Source: Phytophthora sp. 'mugwort' (Eukaryota; Oomycota; Peronosporomycetes; Peronosporales; Peronosporaceae). From it: DNA of 64,000 bases. This document shows, piece by piece, positions 11,912-23,219 of the stretch (position 1 is its first letter; every line of letters starts with the position of its first letter). Position numbers and translations under genes: made by a program. Where the stretch lies: the NCBI GenBank assembly GCA_033558025.1, contig JAUCEF010000003.1:2382001-2446000 (forward strand), written 5' to 3'. The notes beneath the pieces were generated by a model that worked only from the letters and a program-made list of their open reading frames with translations, was not told where the DNA came from and ran no database searches.

Positions 11912-12121
11912 CGCTTCTTGGAATGTCGTCGGCTCCGATAGATCGCCTGCTTCGACGGCATTGGCACTTGCACGCCAAAAAACTGGTGGAGTCGATTCTT
12001 CATCTTGGTCTCCAGACTTTTCTTCTTCGTCTGCGTCTGCTCGGTGCGGAGGGGAGTAGTTCGGCGCACTGCTTCTTCCAGTCCAGGTCGATGACGCACA
12101 GCTCGCGGTTTTCTGGCAGCT
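11908..12121 (-). other. U4 ORF1/ORF2 overlap containing the frame change
   Basis: In this 214-nt window ORF1 and the -1 frame of ORF2 are both open. The -1 frame reads as a plausible acidic copia linker followed by EPTTFQEAV, while the last 50 or so ORF1 residues are basic and not copia-like. This suggests that the biological frame switches near the left part of ORF1's linker, about 12060-12090. A run of six T (11977-11982, minus strand, in ORF1 codons TTT TTT) gives an imperfect slippery heptamer, G TTT TTT. A single-base loss in the founder is the simpler explanation. Confidence 0.75.
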
Positions 12122-14421
12122 TCATCTTCGTCACTCGGGCGGCTCTTACGCTTCCCTGCCTGCGTGTACTCCGTCTGGCGGAAACCATCATTGTCGATGT
12201 CGAGCGAGTCGAAGTTCAGGTCGTCGACAGCTTCATCGGAAATCGTCGGTGAACATCCAAAGGTCGACTCATCGAAGTTGACATCGCGACTGATAACCAC
12301 CTGCCCCGCCTCGATGTCATAAAGTCGATACGCCTTGGACACTTCTTCGTAACCCAGGAACAGTCCAGCGCGAGCCTTGGGATCCCACTTGAGCCGCTTC
12401 TCCTTCGGAGTCAGAATGTACGTCCGACAGCCGAACACACGCATGTGCTTCACACTCGGCTTGGAGTTGTAAACGATCTCGAACGGAGTCTTGTGCTCGA
12501 TCTTGGGTGACGGCAGACGATTCTTCACGTAGATGGCAGTCATGGCCGCCTCAGCCCAGAAACACTTGTCCAGCTTAGCGTGATGCAGCATGCTGCGGCC
12601 GATCGTGACGATAGTTCGGATAGCTCGCTCTGCCGTGCCGTTCGTCTGGTGCGCGTACGGAACCGTGGTTTGCTGCTCGATGCCTTCGTCTTCGTAGAAG
12701 TCGTTGAGCGAGTTGGTCGCAAACTCACGAGCTCCGTCGTGCCGCACAAACTTGACCTTCTTGCCGAACTGCTTCTGCACCTTCATGATGTACGTCTTGA
12801 TGCAGTCTTCGCTCTCCGACTTGGCACGCAGGCAGAAACCCTTCATGCATCCACTGGCTTCGTCCACGATCAGTAGCAGGTACTTGCTGCCGCCAAGCGA
12901 GTTTTCCTCCATGGGTCCGCAGATGTCGAAGTGGAGCAGCTCAAATGTGTCGTAGCGACGCTTGTCACGGTTGCTTGGGAATGGTTTTTGGACCATTTTA
13001 CCTTGCTGGCAACCACGACACAGACTTGGTCCGCTCGACTTGAAAGGTGCCTTCGCGTCCTTGATCATGTGGTTGTCGACCATCTTGCGAAGCACCTCAA
13101 CCGGAGCGTGACCCATGCGCGCGTGCAGGTCGACAGTCTTGCCACTCGTCGCCGCATTCGCCGATCGCTGAGGCGTCTGAAGCCAGTAGAGTCCATCCAT
13201 GAGGTTTGCCGTCGCCACCACTTGCTTGGAGCCTTTGTGCTCAATCTGCATCTTGGTGCCGTCGAACACCACTTGAAACTTGTCACTTTTGTTGATCTGC
13301 GGTACCGAAAGCAGATTCTTGCTCATGCTTGGCACGTACAGCGCGTTCTTGATCTCGATCTCGCGCTCGTCGCCATTGGGCACAACCACTTGTTCCACGA
13401 TGGTCCCCACACCCATGATGGCCGCCTTGTTGCCGTCGGCCACCGAAAGTTCGCCTTCGTTCCGCTCAATCAAATGGACGAACTTGGTCTTGTCGTTGCA
13501 GATGTGGTGCGTTGCGCCGCTGTCGACCGCCCACATCCCGGACACATTCTTGCCCGTCGAAACCCCACATTCCAGTGAAACCGCGAACGCTACTCGATCG
13601 TAGTCGTAGTCGTAGCCGTTGCTGTCGTTTCTCCACTGGATGTTGTTGGCCCCGCGTCCACGGCCGTTGCCGCCGCGTCTCGGCCCTCGGTTCTCGTCCT
13701 TCTGCTTGGTCCAGCACTTGTCAATCGTGTGCCCCACTTTTCCGCAGTACGTACACTGGCGAGACTCGCGGTCGGTGTTGAACGCCTTGGCCGCGTTCTC
13801 CGTCTTCACCGTCGCCGTCTTCTCGCCTTGTCTCTTGATGTGCTCGTTCGTGAGCACCTTCACGACGTCTTGCGACCGCAGTTCAGCGCTGCTCATCTCC
13901 AAGTTCAGCACGACGTTCTCGTAGCTCTTGGGGAGGCTGCGCAACAAGCAGATCGCCACGTCCTCGTCCTCCATCTTGGCACCGATGCTGCTGAGCTTGG
14001 CGCTGATGTTGAGGACCTCGTTGCAATGATGCAACACATTGCCGCCTTCCGACATCTCCATGCTGAAGAGTTGGCGCTTCAGGTAGATGCGTCCAGCCTT
14101 CTGCGAACCACCGTACAGCGTCTTCAGGCGCGACCAGGCAACCCACGCTTCCTCGCAGTCGTCGACCACATGGTGGTAGTCCGCGTCCATGTGGAGCAGC
14201 ATCAGTCCGAAAGCGATGTTGCTCAACTTGACGTAGTCGTCCTTGGCCCGCGAGTCCGTGTAGCTTGGCGTCGTCTCACGGTTCACGACATGCCACGTCG
14301 ACTTGGTCAGGAACACGCCACGCATGTAGCGGTTCCACGTCGCGTAGTTGTCCCCGTTGAACTTGTCAATGGAGACCTTGGTCGAGGCGTCTTGGGCAGA
14401 GGACATGGTGCTTGGGCTCAT
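11908..14421 (-). CDS. gag-pol: U4 ORF1: copia Gag-protease-integrase, intact (reference)
   Basis: 837 codons. The first ATG (ending 14421) lies inside the PBS; a second, in better-separated context, is five codons on. An upstream in-frame GTG inside the LTR is unlikely to be used. Gag (about 1-260) forms the particle, with a CCHC knuckle at C223, C226, H231, C236 (bases 13714-13755) and then an RG-rich and a DY-rich stretch. The aspartic protease has AVDSGAT with Asp300. Integrase has the HHCC finger (H433, H438, C468, C471) and a DD35E core: D499 in HFDICGP, D562 in RHDGAREF and E598 in NGTAER, with 35 residues between the last two. The copia C-terminal VFGCRTY and LFLGYE motifs follow, then a linker. 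Gag and integrase are expected in particles and nucleus respectively. The tail after about residue 785 is probably out of the ancestral frame. Confidence 0.93.
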   Translation of the reverse strand: MSPSTMSSAQDASTKVSIDKFNGDNYATWNRYMRGVFLTKSTWHVVNRETTPSYTDSRAKDDYVKLSNIAFGLMLLHMDADYHHVVDDCEEAWVAWSRLKTLYGGSQKAGRIYLKRQLFSMEMSEGGNVLHHCNEVLNISAKLSSIGAKMEDEDVAICLLRSLPKSYENVVLNLEMSSAELRSQDVVKVLTNEHIKRQGEKTATVKTENAAKAFNTDRESRQCTYCGKVGHTIDKCWTKQKDENRGPRRGGNGRGRGANNIQWRNDSNGYDYDYDRVAFAVSLECGVSTGKNVSGMWAVDSGATHHICNDKTKFVHLIERNEGELSVADGNKAAIMGVGTIVEQVVVPNGDEREIEIKNALYVPSMSKNLLSVPQINKSDKFQVVFDGTKMQIEHKGSKQVVATANLMDGLYWLQTPQRSANAATSGKTVDLHARMGHAPVEVLRKMVDNHMIKDAKAPFKSSGPSLCRGCQQGKMVQKPFPSNRDKRRYDTFELLHFDICGPMEENSLGGSKYLLLIVDEASGCMKGFCLRAKSESEDCIKTYIMKVQKQFGKKVKFVRHDGAREFATNSLNDFYEDEGIEQQTTVPYAHQTNGTAERAIRTIVTIGRSMLHHAKLDKCFWAEAAMTAIYVKNRLPSPKIEHKTPFEIVYNSKPSVKHMRVFGCRTYILTPKEKRLKWDPKARAGLFLGYEEVSKAYRLYDIEAGQVVISRDVNFDESTFGCSPTISDEAVDDLNFDSLDIDNDGFRQTEYTQAGKRKSRPSDEDEAARKPRAVRHRPGLEEAVRRTTPLRTEQTQTKKKSLETKMKNRLHQFFGVQVPMPSKQAIYRSRRHSKKR

Positions 14422-14425
14422 AACC
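14414..14425 (-). other. Primer binding site (half-tRNA type, initiator Met), reference copy
   Basis: Minus strand GGTTATGAGCCC immediately follows the LTR terminus CATCA. It is the exact complement of GGGCTCATAACC, the anticodon arm of yeast-like initiator-Met tRNA, and not of a tRNA 3' end. This is the copia/Ty5 mode of priming, which uses a cleaved half-tRNA. The Gag ATG sits inside the site. The same site occurs at each LTR's right-to-left exit: 1245, 5642, 10016, 14414, 18811, 23208, 27605, 32002, 36376, 40773, 45170, 49544, 53942, 58339 and 62713 (left coordinate of each 12-mer). Confidence 0.85.
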
Positions 14426-14772
14426 TGATGAAAGGTATGGATCTTGGACACGAAGCTTGTACGAAGCGGAGGGAGGGACGTCGCAGACGGCGGGACCGGA
14501 GCGAAGGCACTTGAGGGGTAGAATGAAGATTCGAAAGTGATTGAATTGTTGGAGCTTACACCCTACTGTTATAGACACGCGACCCTGCGTCCTATCACCT
14601 AGTGCATCTAATCAACCATCACTCACCGGTGTTCGTCCAATCATCCCACTCGTCTAATCATCGGTGGCGTAAACAACTTACCGTAATCACCATAATCAAC
14701 GTGGGTTCGGATTGGACCGGTTCGGGTTAACCGGTTCACGGCTAATAACTGATACCAAACCGGTAACCGTCA
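14426..14772 (-). repeat. LTR4
   Basis: 347 bp; 5' LTR of U4 and 3' LTR of U5. Its U3 portion holds four ACCGGT palindromes (left ends 14625, 14716, 14730, 14759). PBS 14414-14425; polypurine G5 of U5 at 14778-14782. Confidence 0.9.
14533..14574 (-). promoter_or_regulatory. Putative LTR core promoter (TATA-like plus initiator-like), reference copy
   Basis: On the minus strand CTATAA (14569-14574) lies about 30 bp upstream of TCACTTTC (14533-14540), which resembles the initiator YCAYTTY described for oomycete genes. The initiator-like motif is retained in the diverged LTR15 (TCACTTTCGAATC) while the TATA-like box there is weaker. A second candidate, TTCATTCT, lies about 10 bp further on. If correct, the transcript starts about 115 bp before the end of the LTR. 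The spacing is reasonable but no transcript data support it. Confidence 0.4.
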
Positions 14773-14782
14773 ATACGCCCCC

Positions 14783-16309
14783 TCAATGCGAAGTCCCACG
14801 AATGCCGAGAGCCGCCGTCAGATCCGTATGGCGTGGTCCCGCGAGAGCCTTCGTCATGATGTCCGCTAGCATCACAGAAGTCTCGCAGTACTCGAGCTTG
14901 ACTTCACCGCGCTTCACTTCATCGCGGATGTGGTGGTACTTGATGTTGATGTGCTTGGCGCGACCGTGGTTTACTGGGTTCTTCGTCATCTTGATGCACG
15001 ACTGGTTGTCTTCGCGGATCATGAGCTCGGGTCCAGTCTCATTAGCGGCCGCCAGAATCTCGCGCAGCAGGCGATGAATCCACTTGCCCTCTTGGATCGC
15101 CAGACTGAGTGCGATGTACTCCGCCTCACTCGTAGACAGCGAAACACTTGACTGCTTCTTGCTTCCCCAGCTCACTGGTGCACCCATTAGCATGAACGTG
15201 TAGCCGGAAGTCGACTTGCGGTCCGCGAGGTCGCCAGCCCAGTCCGCGTCCGAGTACCCACGAAAGTCGATGTTGTCACCCGGCTTGAAGCAGATCCCAT
15301 GCGTCTTGGTGCCTTGCAGGTAGCGAAAGATACGCTTGACCGCAACCCAGTGTTCTTCTTGAGGGTTCTCCATGAAGCGCGACGCATAGCCAACGGCGTA
15401 CGCGATGTCCGGGCGCGTGGCAGTCATCAAGTGCATCAGAGCACCAACAGCTTCGCGAAACGGAGCGTTCACCTTGGTCGCTGCGTCACTTGAAATCAGT
15501 CGAGTGCTTATGTCGACGGGACTCACCACGGCCTTGCACTCGTCCATACCAAAACGCTTGAGAATGTCATCCACATAGCGGCGCTGACACATCGTCACGC
15601 TGCCGTCCGGGCCGTCCACCAATTCGATCCCAAGAACGAACGCGCACTTGCCGCTGTCGGTCATCTCGAAGCGTGTCTTGAGGTCGGTCTTCGTGCGTGA
15701 GATCAGTTCGGGTGAACTTCCGGTAATCAGCACGTCATCCACGTAGACCAGCACCAGCACGCAGTGACCGTCAACGATCTTGATGTAGAGGCACGGGTCG
15801 AACGCCGATACTTGAAAGCCGATGGAGCACACGAACTCGTCGAAGGTCTCGTTCCACACGCGCGAAGCTTGCTTGAGACCGTAGATCGCCTTCACCAATT
15901 CCAGGCAGTCGAAGTCACCGTCGAGATCAACACCTTCGGGGACCGCGCAGAACACCAGTTCTTTCATTATCCCGTACAGGAAAGCTGTCACCACGTCGAG
16001 TTGGTCGAGGGGCCAGCCAAAATACTTGGCAATCGCGATGATCATGCGCAGCGTCACGTACTTGACCACGGGCGAGAACGTCTCGGTGTAGTCGATGCCG
16101 TACTTCTGCTTGAACCCCTTGGCCACGAGGCGCGCCTTGTACTTCTCGATCGATCCGTCCGCTTTGCGCTTGATCTTGAACACCCACTTGGTGCCGATGG
16201 CGCGTTGTCCGTTAGGCAACTTGGCAGCACGAAACACACCACGAAGTCGCATCGATTCGAGCTCAGCACGAATCGCCTTGCGCCAGTGCACTTGGTCGGG
16301 GCCGTTCAC
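14783..16309 (-). CDS. pol: U5 ORF2: RT-RNase H, intact
   Basis: 508 codons from the junction GTG, same protein as U4 ORF2, with Gln436 and Trp357 retained and the normal ITGSSPEL after YVDD. Upstream in the same frame the reading remains open about 210 nt into the end of ORF1, as in all units. Functional RT could be made from this copy only with a frame change at the junction. Confidence 0.92.
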   Translation of the reverse strand: MNGPDQVHWRKAIRAELESMRLRGVFRAAKLPNGQRAIGTKWVFKIKRKADGSIEKYKARLVAKGFKQKYGIDYTETFSPVVKYVTLRMIIAIAKYFGWPLDQLDVVTAFLYGIMKELVFCAVPEGVDLDGDFDCLELVKAIYGLKQASRVWNETFDEFVCSIGFQVSAFDPCLYIKIVDGHCVLVLVYVDDVLITGSSPELISRTKTDLKTRFEMTDSGKCAFVLGIELVDGPDGSVTMCQRRYVDDILKRFGMDECKAVVSPVDISTRLISSDAATKVNAPFREAVGALMHLMTATRPDIAYAVGYASRFMENPQEEHWVAVKRIFRYLQGTKTHGICFKPGDNIDFRGYSDADWAGDLADRKSTSGYTFMLMGAPVSWGSKKQSSVSLSTSEAEYIALSLAIQEGKWIHRLLREILAAANETGPELMIREDNQSCIKMTKNPVNHGRAKHINIKYHHIRDEVKRGEVKLEYCETSVMLADIMTKALAGPRHTDLTAALGIRGTSH

Positions 16310-18818
16310 CGCTTCTTGGAATGTCGTCGGCTCCGATAGATCGCCTGCTTCGACGGCATTGGCACTTGCACGCCAAAAAACTGGTGGAGTCGATTCTTCA
16401 TCTTGGTCTCCAGACTTTTCTTCTTCGTCTGCGTCTGCTCGGTGCGGAGGGGAGTAGTTCGGCGCACTGCTTCTTCCAGTCCAGGTCGATGACGCACAGC
16501 TCGCGGTTTTCTGGCAGCTTCATCTTCGTCACTCGGGCGGCTCTTACGCTTCCCTGCCTGCGTGTACTCCGTCTGGCGGAAACCATCATTGTCGATGTCG
16601 AGCGAGTCGAAGTTCAGGTCGTCGACAGCTTCATCGGAAATCGTCGGTGAACATCCAAAGGTCGACTCATCGAAGTTGACATCGCGACTGATAACCACCT
16701 GCCCCGCCTCGATGTCATAAAGTCGATACGCCTTGGACACTTCTTCGTAACCCAGGAACAGTCCAGCGCGAGCCTTGGGATCCCACTTGAGCCGCTTCTC
16801 CTTCGGAGTCAGAATGTACGTCCGACAGCCGAACACACGCATGTGCTTCACACTCGGCTTGGAGTTGTAAACGATCTCGAACGGAGTCTTGTGCTCGATC
16901 TTGGGTGACGGCAGACGATTCTTCACGTAGATGGCAGTCATGGCCGCCTCAGCCCAGAAACACTTGTCCAGCTTAGCGTGATGCAGCATGCTGCGGCCGA
17001 TCGTGACGATAGTTCGGATAGCTCGCTCTGCCGTGCCGTTCGTCTGGTGCGCGTACGGAACCGTGGTTTGCTGCTCGATGCCTTCGTCTTCGTAGAAGTC
17101 GTTGAGCGAGTTGGTCGCAAACTCACGAGCTCCGTCGTGCCGCACAAACTTGACCTTCTTGCCGAACTGCTTCTGCACCTTCATGATGTACGTCTTGATG
17201 CAGTCTTCGCTCTCGACTTGGCACGCAGGCAGAAACCCTTCATGCATCCACTGGCTTCGTCCACGATCAGTAGCAGGTACTTGCTGCCGCCAAGCGAGTT
17301 TTCCTCCATGGGTCCGCAGATGTCGAAGTGGAGCAGCTCAAATGTGTCGTAGCGACGCTTGTCACGGTTGCTTGGGAATGGTTTTTGGACCATTTTACCT
17401 TGCTGGCAACCACGACACAGACTTGGTCCGCTCGACTTGAAAGGTGCCTTCGCGTCCTTGATCATGTGGTTGTCGACCATCTTGCGAAGCACCTCAACCG
17501 GAGCGTGACCCATGCGCGCGTGCAGGTCGACAGTCTTGCCACTCGTCGCCGCATTCGCCGATCGCTGAGGCGTCTGAAGCCAGTAGAGTCCATCCATGAG
17601 GTTTGCCGTCGCCACCACTTGCTTGGAGCCTTTGTGCTCAATCTGCATCTTGGTGCCGTCGAACACCACTTGAAACTTGTCACTTTTGTTGATCTGCGGT
17701 ACCGAAAGCAGATTCTTGCTCATGCTTGGCACGTACAGCGCGTTCTTGATCTCGATCTCGCGCTCGTCGCCATTGGGCACAACCACTTGTTCCACGATGG
17801 TCCCCACACCCATGATGGCCGCCTTGTTGCCGTCGGCCACCGAAAGTTCGCCTTCGTTCCGCTCAATCAAATGGACGAACTTGGTCTTGTCGTTGCAGAT
17901 GTGGTGCGTTGCGCCGCTGTCGACCGCCCACATCCCGGACACATTCTTGCCCGTCGAAACCCCACATTCCAGTGAAACCGCGAACGCTACTCGATCGTAG
18001 TCGTAGTCGTAGCCGTTGCTGTCGTTTCTCCACTGGATGTTGTTGGCCCCGCGTCCACGGCCGTTGCCGCCGCGTCTCGGCCCTCGGTTCTCGTCCTTCT
18101 GCTTGGTCCAGCACTTGTCAATCGTGTGCCCCACTTTTCCGCAGTACGTACACTGGCGAGACTCGCGGTCGGTGTTGAACGCCTTGGCCGCGTTCTCCGT
18201 CTTCACCGTCGCCGTCTTCTCGCCTTGTCTCTTGATGTGCTCGTTCGTGAGCACCTTCACGACGTCTTGCGACCGCAGTTCAGCGCTGCTCATCTCCAAG
18301 TTCAGCACGACGTTCTCGTAGCTCTTGGGGAGGCTGCGCAACAAGCAGATCGCCACGTCCTCGTCCTCCATCTTGGCACCGATGCTGCTGAGCTTGGCGC
18401 TGATGTTGAGGACCTCGTTGCAATGATGCAACACATTGCCGCCTTCCGACATCTCCATGCTGAAGAGTTGGCGCTTCAGGTAGATGCGTCCAGCCTTCTG
18501 CGAACCACCGTACAGCGTCTTCAGGCGCGACCAGGCAACCCACGCTTCCTCGCAGTCGTCGACCACATGGTGGTAGTCCGCGTCCATGTGGAGCAGCATC
18601 AGTCCGAAAGCGATGTTGCTCAACTTGACGTAGTCGTCCTTGGCCCGCGAGTCCGTGTAGCTTGGCGTCGTCTCACGGTTCACGACATGCCACGTCGACT
18701 CGGTCAGGAACACGCCACGCATGTAGCGGTTCCACGTCGCGTAGTTGTCCCCGTTGAACTTGTCAATGGAGACCTTGGTCGAGGCGTCTTGGGCAGAGAA
18801 CATGGTGCTTGGGCTCAT
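16306..18818 (-). pseudogene. gag-pol: U5 ORF1: Gag-protease-integrase with integrase frameshift
   Basis: From the ATG at 18818 the frame is open through Gag, protease, the integrase finger and D499, then loses one C at about 17209-17214 and stops at 17181 (545 codons). The rest of integrase with D562 and E598 is open at 16306-17247. Allele marks: MFSAQD and LTEST near the N-terminus (instead of MSSAQD, LTKST) and VVVP before the protease-integrase spacer. A Gag-protease product could still be made, so this copy could supply particles in trans; that is inference. Confidence 0.92.
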
Positions 18819-18822
18819 AACC

Positions 18823-19169
18823 TGATGAAAGGTATGGATCTTGGACACGAAGCTTGTACGAAGCGGAGGGAGGGACGTCGCAGACGGCGGGACCGGAGCG
18901 AAGGCACTTGAGGGGTAGAATGAAGATTCGAAAGTGATTGAATTGTTGGAGCTTACACCCTACTGTTATAGACACGCGACCCTGCGTCCTATCACCTAGT
19001 GCATCTAATCAACCATCACTCACCGGTGTTCGTCCAATCATCCCACTCGTCTAATCATCGGTGGCGTAAACAACTTACCGTAATCACCATAATCAACGTG
19101 GGTTCGGATTGGACCGGTTCGGGTTAACCGGTTCACGGCTAATAACTGATACCAAACCGGTAACCGTCA
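18823..19169 (-). repeat. LTR5
   Basis: 347 bp; 5' LTR of U5, 3' LTR of U6. PBS 18811-18822; polypurine G5 at 19175-19179. Confidence 0.9.
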
Positions 19170-19179
19170 ATACGCCCCC

Positions 19180-20705
19180 TCAATGCGAAGTCCCACGAAT
19201 GCCGAGAGCCGCCGTCAGATCCGTATGGCGTGGTCCCGCGAGAGCCTTCGTCATGATGTCCGCTAGCATCACAGAAGTCTCGCAGTACTCGAGCTTGACT
19301 TCACCGCGCTTCACTTCATCGCGGATGTGGTGGTACTTGATGTTGATGTGCTTGGCGCGACCGTGGTTTACTGGGTTCTTCGTCATCTTGATGCACGACT
19401 AGTTGTCTTCGCGGATCATGAGCTCGGGTCCAGTCTCATTAGCGGCCGCCAGAATCTCGCGCAGCAGGCGATGAATCCACTTGCCCTCTTGGATCGCCAG
19501 ACTGAGTGCGATGTACTCCGCCTCACTCGTAGACAGCGAAACACTTGACTGCTTCTTGCTTCCCCAGCTCACTGGTGCACCCATTAGCATGAACGTGTAG
19601 CCGGAAGTCGACTTGCGGTCCGCGAGGTCGCCAGCCTAGTCCGCGTCCGAGTACCCGCGAAAGTCGATGTTGTCACCCGGCTTGAAGCAGATCCCATGCG
19701 TCTTGGTGCCTTGCAGGTAGCGAAAGATACGCTTGACCGCAACCCAGTGTTCTTCTTGAGGGTTCTCCATGAAACGCGACGCATAGCCAACGGCGTACGC
19801 GATGTCCGGGCGCGTGGCAGTCATCAAGTGCATCAGAGCACCAACAGCTTCGCGAAACGGAGCGTTCACCTTGGTCGCTGCGTCACTTGAAATCAGTCGA
19901 GTGCTTATGTCGACGGGACTCACCACGGCCTTGCACTCGTCCATACCAAAACGCTTGAGAATGTCATCCACATAGCGGCGCTGACACATCGTCACGCTGC
20001 CGTCCGGGCCATCCACCAGCTCGATTCCAAGGACGAACACACACTTGCCACTGTCAGTCATTTCGAAGCGTGTCTTGAGGTCGTTCTTCGTGCGTGAGAT
20101 CAGCTCGGGTGAACTTCCGGTACCAACACATCGTCCACGTAGACCAGCACGAGCACACAGTGGCCATCGACAACCTTGATGTAGAGGCACGGGTCGAAGG
20201 CTGAAACTTGAAAACCGATGGAGCACACGAACTCGTCGCAGGTCTCGTTCCACACGCGCGAAGCTTGCTTGAGACCGTAGATCGCCTTCACCAATTCCAG
20301 GCAGTCGAAGTCACCGTCGAGATCAACACCTTCGGGGACCGCGCAGAACACCAGTTCTTTCATTATCCCGTACAGGAAAGCTGTCACCACGTCGAGTTGG
20401 TCGAGGGGCCAGCCAAAATACTTGGCAATCGCGATGATCATGCGCAGCGTCACGTACTTGACCACGGGCGAGAACGTCTCGGTGTAGTCGATGCCGTACT
20501 TCTGCTTGAACCCCTTGGCCACGAGGCGCGCCTTGTACTTCTCGATCGATCCGTCCGCTTTGCGCTTGATCTTGAACACCCACTTGGTGCCGATGGCGCG
20601 TTGTCCGTTAGGCAACTTGGCAGCACGAAACACACCACGAAGTCGCATCGATTCGAGCTCAGCACGAATCGCCTTGCGCCAGTGCACTTGGTCGGGGCCG
20701 TTCAC
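19180..20705 (-). pseudogene. pol: U6 ORF2: RT-RNase H with frameshift and two nonsense codons
   Basis: RT is readable to YVDD (20100-20705, 201 codons), then a base is lost at about 20119-20127. In the resumed frame Trp357 in YSDADW is TAG (19636-19638), which removes RNase H after its first acidic residue, and Gln436 is TAG (19399-19401). The segment 19180-19386 is open to the normal stop. The Trp357 nonsense is always found together with the RT deletion and Gln436 nonsense (U6, U8, U11, U15). Confidence 0.93.
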
Positions 20706-23215
20706 CGCTTCTTGGAATGTCGTCGGCTCCGATAGATCGCCTGCTTCGACGGCATTGGCACTTGCACGCCAAAAAACTGGTGGAGTCGATTCTTCATCTT
20801 GGTCTCCAGACTTTTCTTCTTCGTCTGCGTCTGCTCGGTGCGGAGGGGAGTAGTTCGGCGCACTGCTTCTTCCAGTCCAGGTCGATGACGCACAGCTCGC
20901 GGTCTGCTGGCAGCTTCATCTTCGTCACTCGGGCGGCTCTTACGCTTCCCTGCCTGCGTGTACTCCGTCTGGCGGAAACCATCATTGTCGATGTCGAGCG
21001 AGTCGAAGTCCAGGTCGTCGACATCTTCATCGGAAATCGTCGGTGAACATCCAAAGGTCGACTCATCGAAGTTGACATCGCGACTGATAACCACCTGCCC
21101 CGCCTCGATGTCATAAAGTCGATACGCCTTGGACACTTCTTCGTAACCCAGGGACAGTCCAGCGCGAGCCTTGGGATCCCACTTGAGCCGCTTCTCCTTC
21201 GGAGTCAGAATGTACGTCCGACAGCCGAACACACGCATGTGCTTCACACTCGGCTTGGAGTTGTAAACGATCTCGAACGGAGTCTTGTGCTCGATCTTGG
21301 GTGACGGCAGACGATTCTTCACGTAGATGGCAGTCATGGCCGCCTCAGCCCAGAAACACTTGTCCAGCTTAGCGTGATGCAGCATGCTGCGGCCGATCGT
21401 GACGATAGTTCGGATAGCTCGCTCTGCCGTGCCGTTCGTCTGGTGCGCGTACGGAACCGTGGTTTGCTGCTCGATGCCTTCGTCTTCGTAGAAGTCGTTG
21501 AGCGAGTTGGTCGCAAACTCACGAGCTCCGTCGTGCCGCACAAACTTGACCTTCTTGCCGAACTGCTTCTGCACCTTCATGATGTACGTCTTGATGCAGT
21601 CTTCGCTCTCCGACTTGGCACGCAGGCAGAAACCCTTCATGCATCCACTGGCTTCGTCCACGATCAGTAGCAGGTACTTGCTGCCGCCAAGCGAGTTTTC
21701 CTCCATGGGTCCGCAGATGTCGAAGTGGAGCAGCTCAAATGTGTCGTAGCGACGCTTGTCACGGTTGCTTGGGAATGGTTTTTGGACCATTTTACCTTGC
21801 TGGCAACCACGACACAGACTTGGTCCGCTCGACTTGAAAGGTGCCTTCGCGTCCTTGATCATGTGGTTGTCGACCATCTTGCGAAGCACCTCAACCGGAG
21901 CGTGACCCATGCGCGCGTGCAGGTCGACAGTCTTGCCACTCGTCGCCGCATTCGCCGATCGCTGAGGCGTCTGAAGCCAGTAGAGTCCATCCATGAGGTT
22001 TGCCGTCGCCACCACTTGCTTGGAGCCTTTGTGCTCAATCTGCATCTTGGTGCCGTCGAACACCACTTGAAACTTGTCACTTTTGTTGATCTGCGGTACC
22101 GAAAGCAGATTCTTGCTCATGCTTGGCACGTACAGCGCGTTCTTGATCTCGATCTCGCGCTCGTCGCCATTGGGCAGAACCACTTGTTCCACGATGGTCC
22201 CCACACCCATGATGGCCGCCTTGTTGCCGTCGGCCACCGAAAGTTCGCCTTCGTTCCGCTCAATCAAATGGACGAACTTGGTCTTGTCGTTGCAGATGTG
22301 GTGCGTTGCGCCGCTGTCGACCGCCCACATCCCGGACACATTCTTGCCCGTCGAAACCCCACATTCCAGTGAAACCGCGAACGCTACTCGATCGTAGTCG
22401 TAGTCGTAGCCGTTGCTGTCGTTTCTCCACTGGATGTTGTTGGCCCCGCGTCCACGGCCGTTGCCGCCGCGTCTCGGCCCTCGGTTCTCGTCCTTCTGCT
22501 TGGTCCAGCACTTGTCAATGACATGCCCCAATTTTCCGCAGTACGTGCATTGGCGAGGCTCACGGTCGGTGTTGAACGCCTTGGCCGCGTTCTCCGTCTT
22601 CACCGTCGCCGTCTTCTCGCCTTGTCTCTTGATGTGCTCGTTCGTGAGCACCTTCACGACGTCTTGCGACCGCAGTTCAGCGCTGCTCATCTCCAAGTTC
22701 AGCACGACGTTCTCGTAGCTCTTGGGGAGGCTGCGCAACAAGCAGATCGCCACGTCCTCGTCCTCCATCTTGGCACCGATGCTGCTGAGCTTGGCGCTGA
22801 TGTTGAGGACCTCGTTGCAATGATGCAACACATTGCCGCCTTCCGACATCTCCATGCTGAAGAGTTGGCGCTTCAGGTAGATGCGTCCAGCCTTCTGCGA
22901 ACCACCGTACAGCGTCTTCAGGCGCGACCAGGCAACCCACGCTTCCTCGCAGTCGTCGACCACATGGTGGTAGTCCGCGTCCATGTGGAGCAGCATCAGT
23001 CCGAAAGCGATGTTGCTCAACTTGACGTAGTCGTCCTTGGCCCGCGAGTCCGTGTAGCTTGGCGTCGTCTCACGGTTCACGACATGCCACGTCGACTTGG
23101 TCAGGAACACGCCACGCATGTAGCGGTTCCACGTCGCGTAGTTGTCCCCGTTGAACTTGTCAATGGAGACCTTGGTCGAGGCGTCTTGGGCAGAGGACAT
23201 GGTGCTTGGGCTCAT
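20702..23215 (-). CDS. gag-pol: U6 ORF1: Gag-protease-integrase, intact
   Basis: 837 codons, same allele as U2 ORF1 (EPRQ, KLGHVID knuckle, VVLP, LSLGY, EDVDDLD, AASRP; MSSAQD and LTKST N-terminus). All catalytic residues of protease and integrase are present. No cognate RT is available from this unit. Confidence 0.9.
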   Translation of the reverse strand: MSPSTMSSAQDASTKVSIDKFNGDNYATWNRYMRGVFLTKSTWHVVNRETTPSYTDSRAKDDYVKLSNIAFGLMLLHMDADYHHVVDDCEEAWVAWSRLKTLYGGSQKAGRIYLKRQLFSMEMSEGGNVLHHCNEVLNISAKLSSIGAKMEDEDVAICLLRSLPKSYENVVLNLEMSSAELRSQDVVKVLTNEHIKRQGEKTATVKTENAAKAFNTDREPRQCTYCGKLGHVIDKCWTKQKDENRGPRRGGNGRGRGANNIQWRNDSNGYDYDYDRVAFAVSLECGVSTGKNVSGMWAVDSGATHHICNDKTKFVHLIERNEGELSVADGNKAAIMGVGTIVEQVVLPNGDEREIEIKNALYVPSMSKNLLSVPQINKSDKFQVVFDGTKMQIEHKGSKQVVATANLMDGLYWLQTPQRSANAATSGKTVDLHARMGHAPVEVLRKMVDNHMIKDAKAPFKSSGPSLCRGCQQGKMVQKPFPSNRDKRRYDTFELLHFDICGPMEENSLGGSKYLLLIVDEASGCMKGFCLRAKSESEDCIKTYIMKVQKQFGKKVKFVRHDGAREFATNSLNDFYEDEGIEQQTTVPYAHQTNGTAERAIRTIVTIGRSMLHHAKLDKCFWAEAAMTAIYVKNRLPSPKIEHKTPFEIVYNSKPSVKHMRVFGCRTYILTPKEKRLKWDPKARAGLSLGYEEVSKAYRLYDIEAGQVVISRDVNFDESTFGCSPTISDEDVDDLDFDSLDIDNDGFRQTEYTQAGKRKSRPSDEDEAASRPRAVRHRPGLEEAVRRTTPLRTEQTQTKKKSLETKMKNRLHQFFGVQVPMPSKQAIYRSRRHSKKR

Positions 23216-23219
23216 AACC

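Larger units (their letters stand above)
10375..14772 (-). mobile_element. U4: copia unit, 4,398 bp, both ORFs undamaged (reference copy)
   Basis: The longest unit class, with none of the three length-changing indels and none of the nonsense codons. It matches U13, 39,528 bp to the right. It is still split by the array-wide frame change between integrase and RT, so full-length polyprotein would need frameshifting. Confidence 0.96.
14773..19169 (-). mobile_element. U5: copia unit, 4,397 bp, intact ORF2, broken integrase
   Basis: Only lesion is the integrase 1-bp deletion. It is nearly identical to U14; they differ by one base in the Gag region before the knuckle (CTCGCGG here, CTCTCGG there). 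Confidence 0.95.

Noticed and set aside
14422..14451. GTG start giving ORF1 ten extra residues
   Set aside because: It lies within the LTR, upstream of the PBS; a eukaryotic element would use the ATG at 14421 or the next one.
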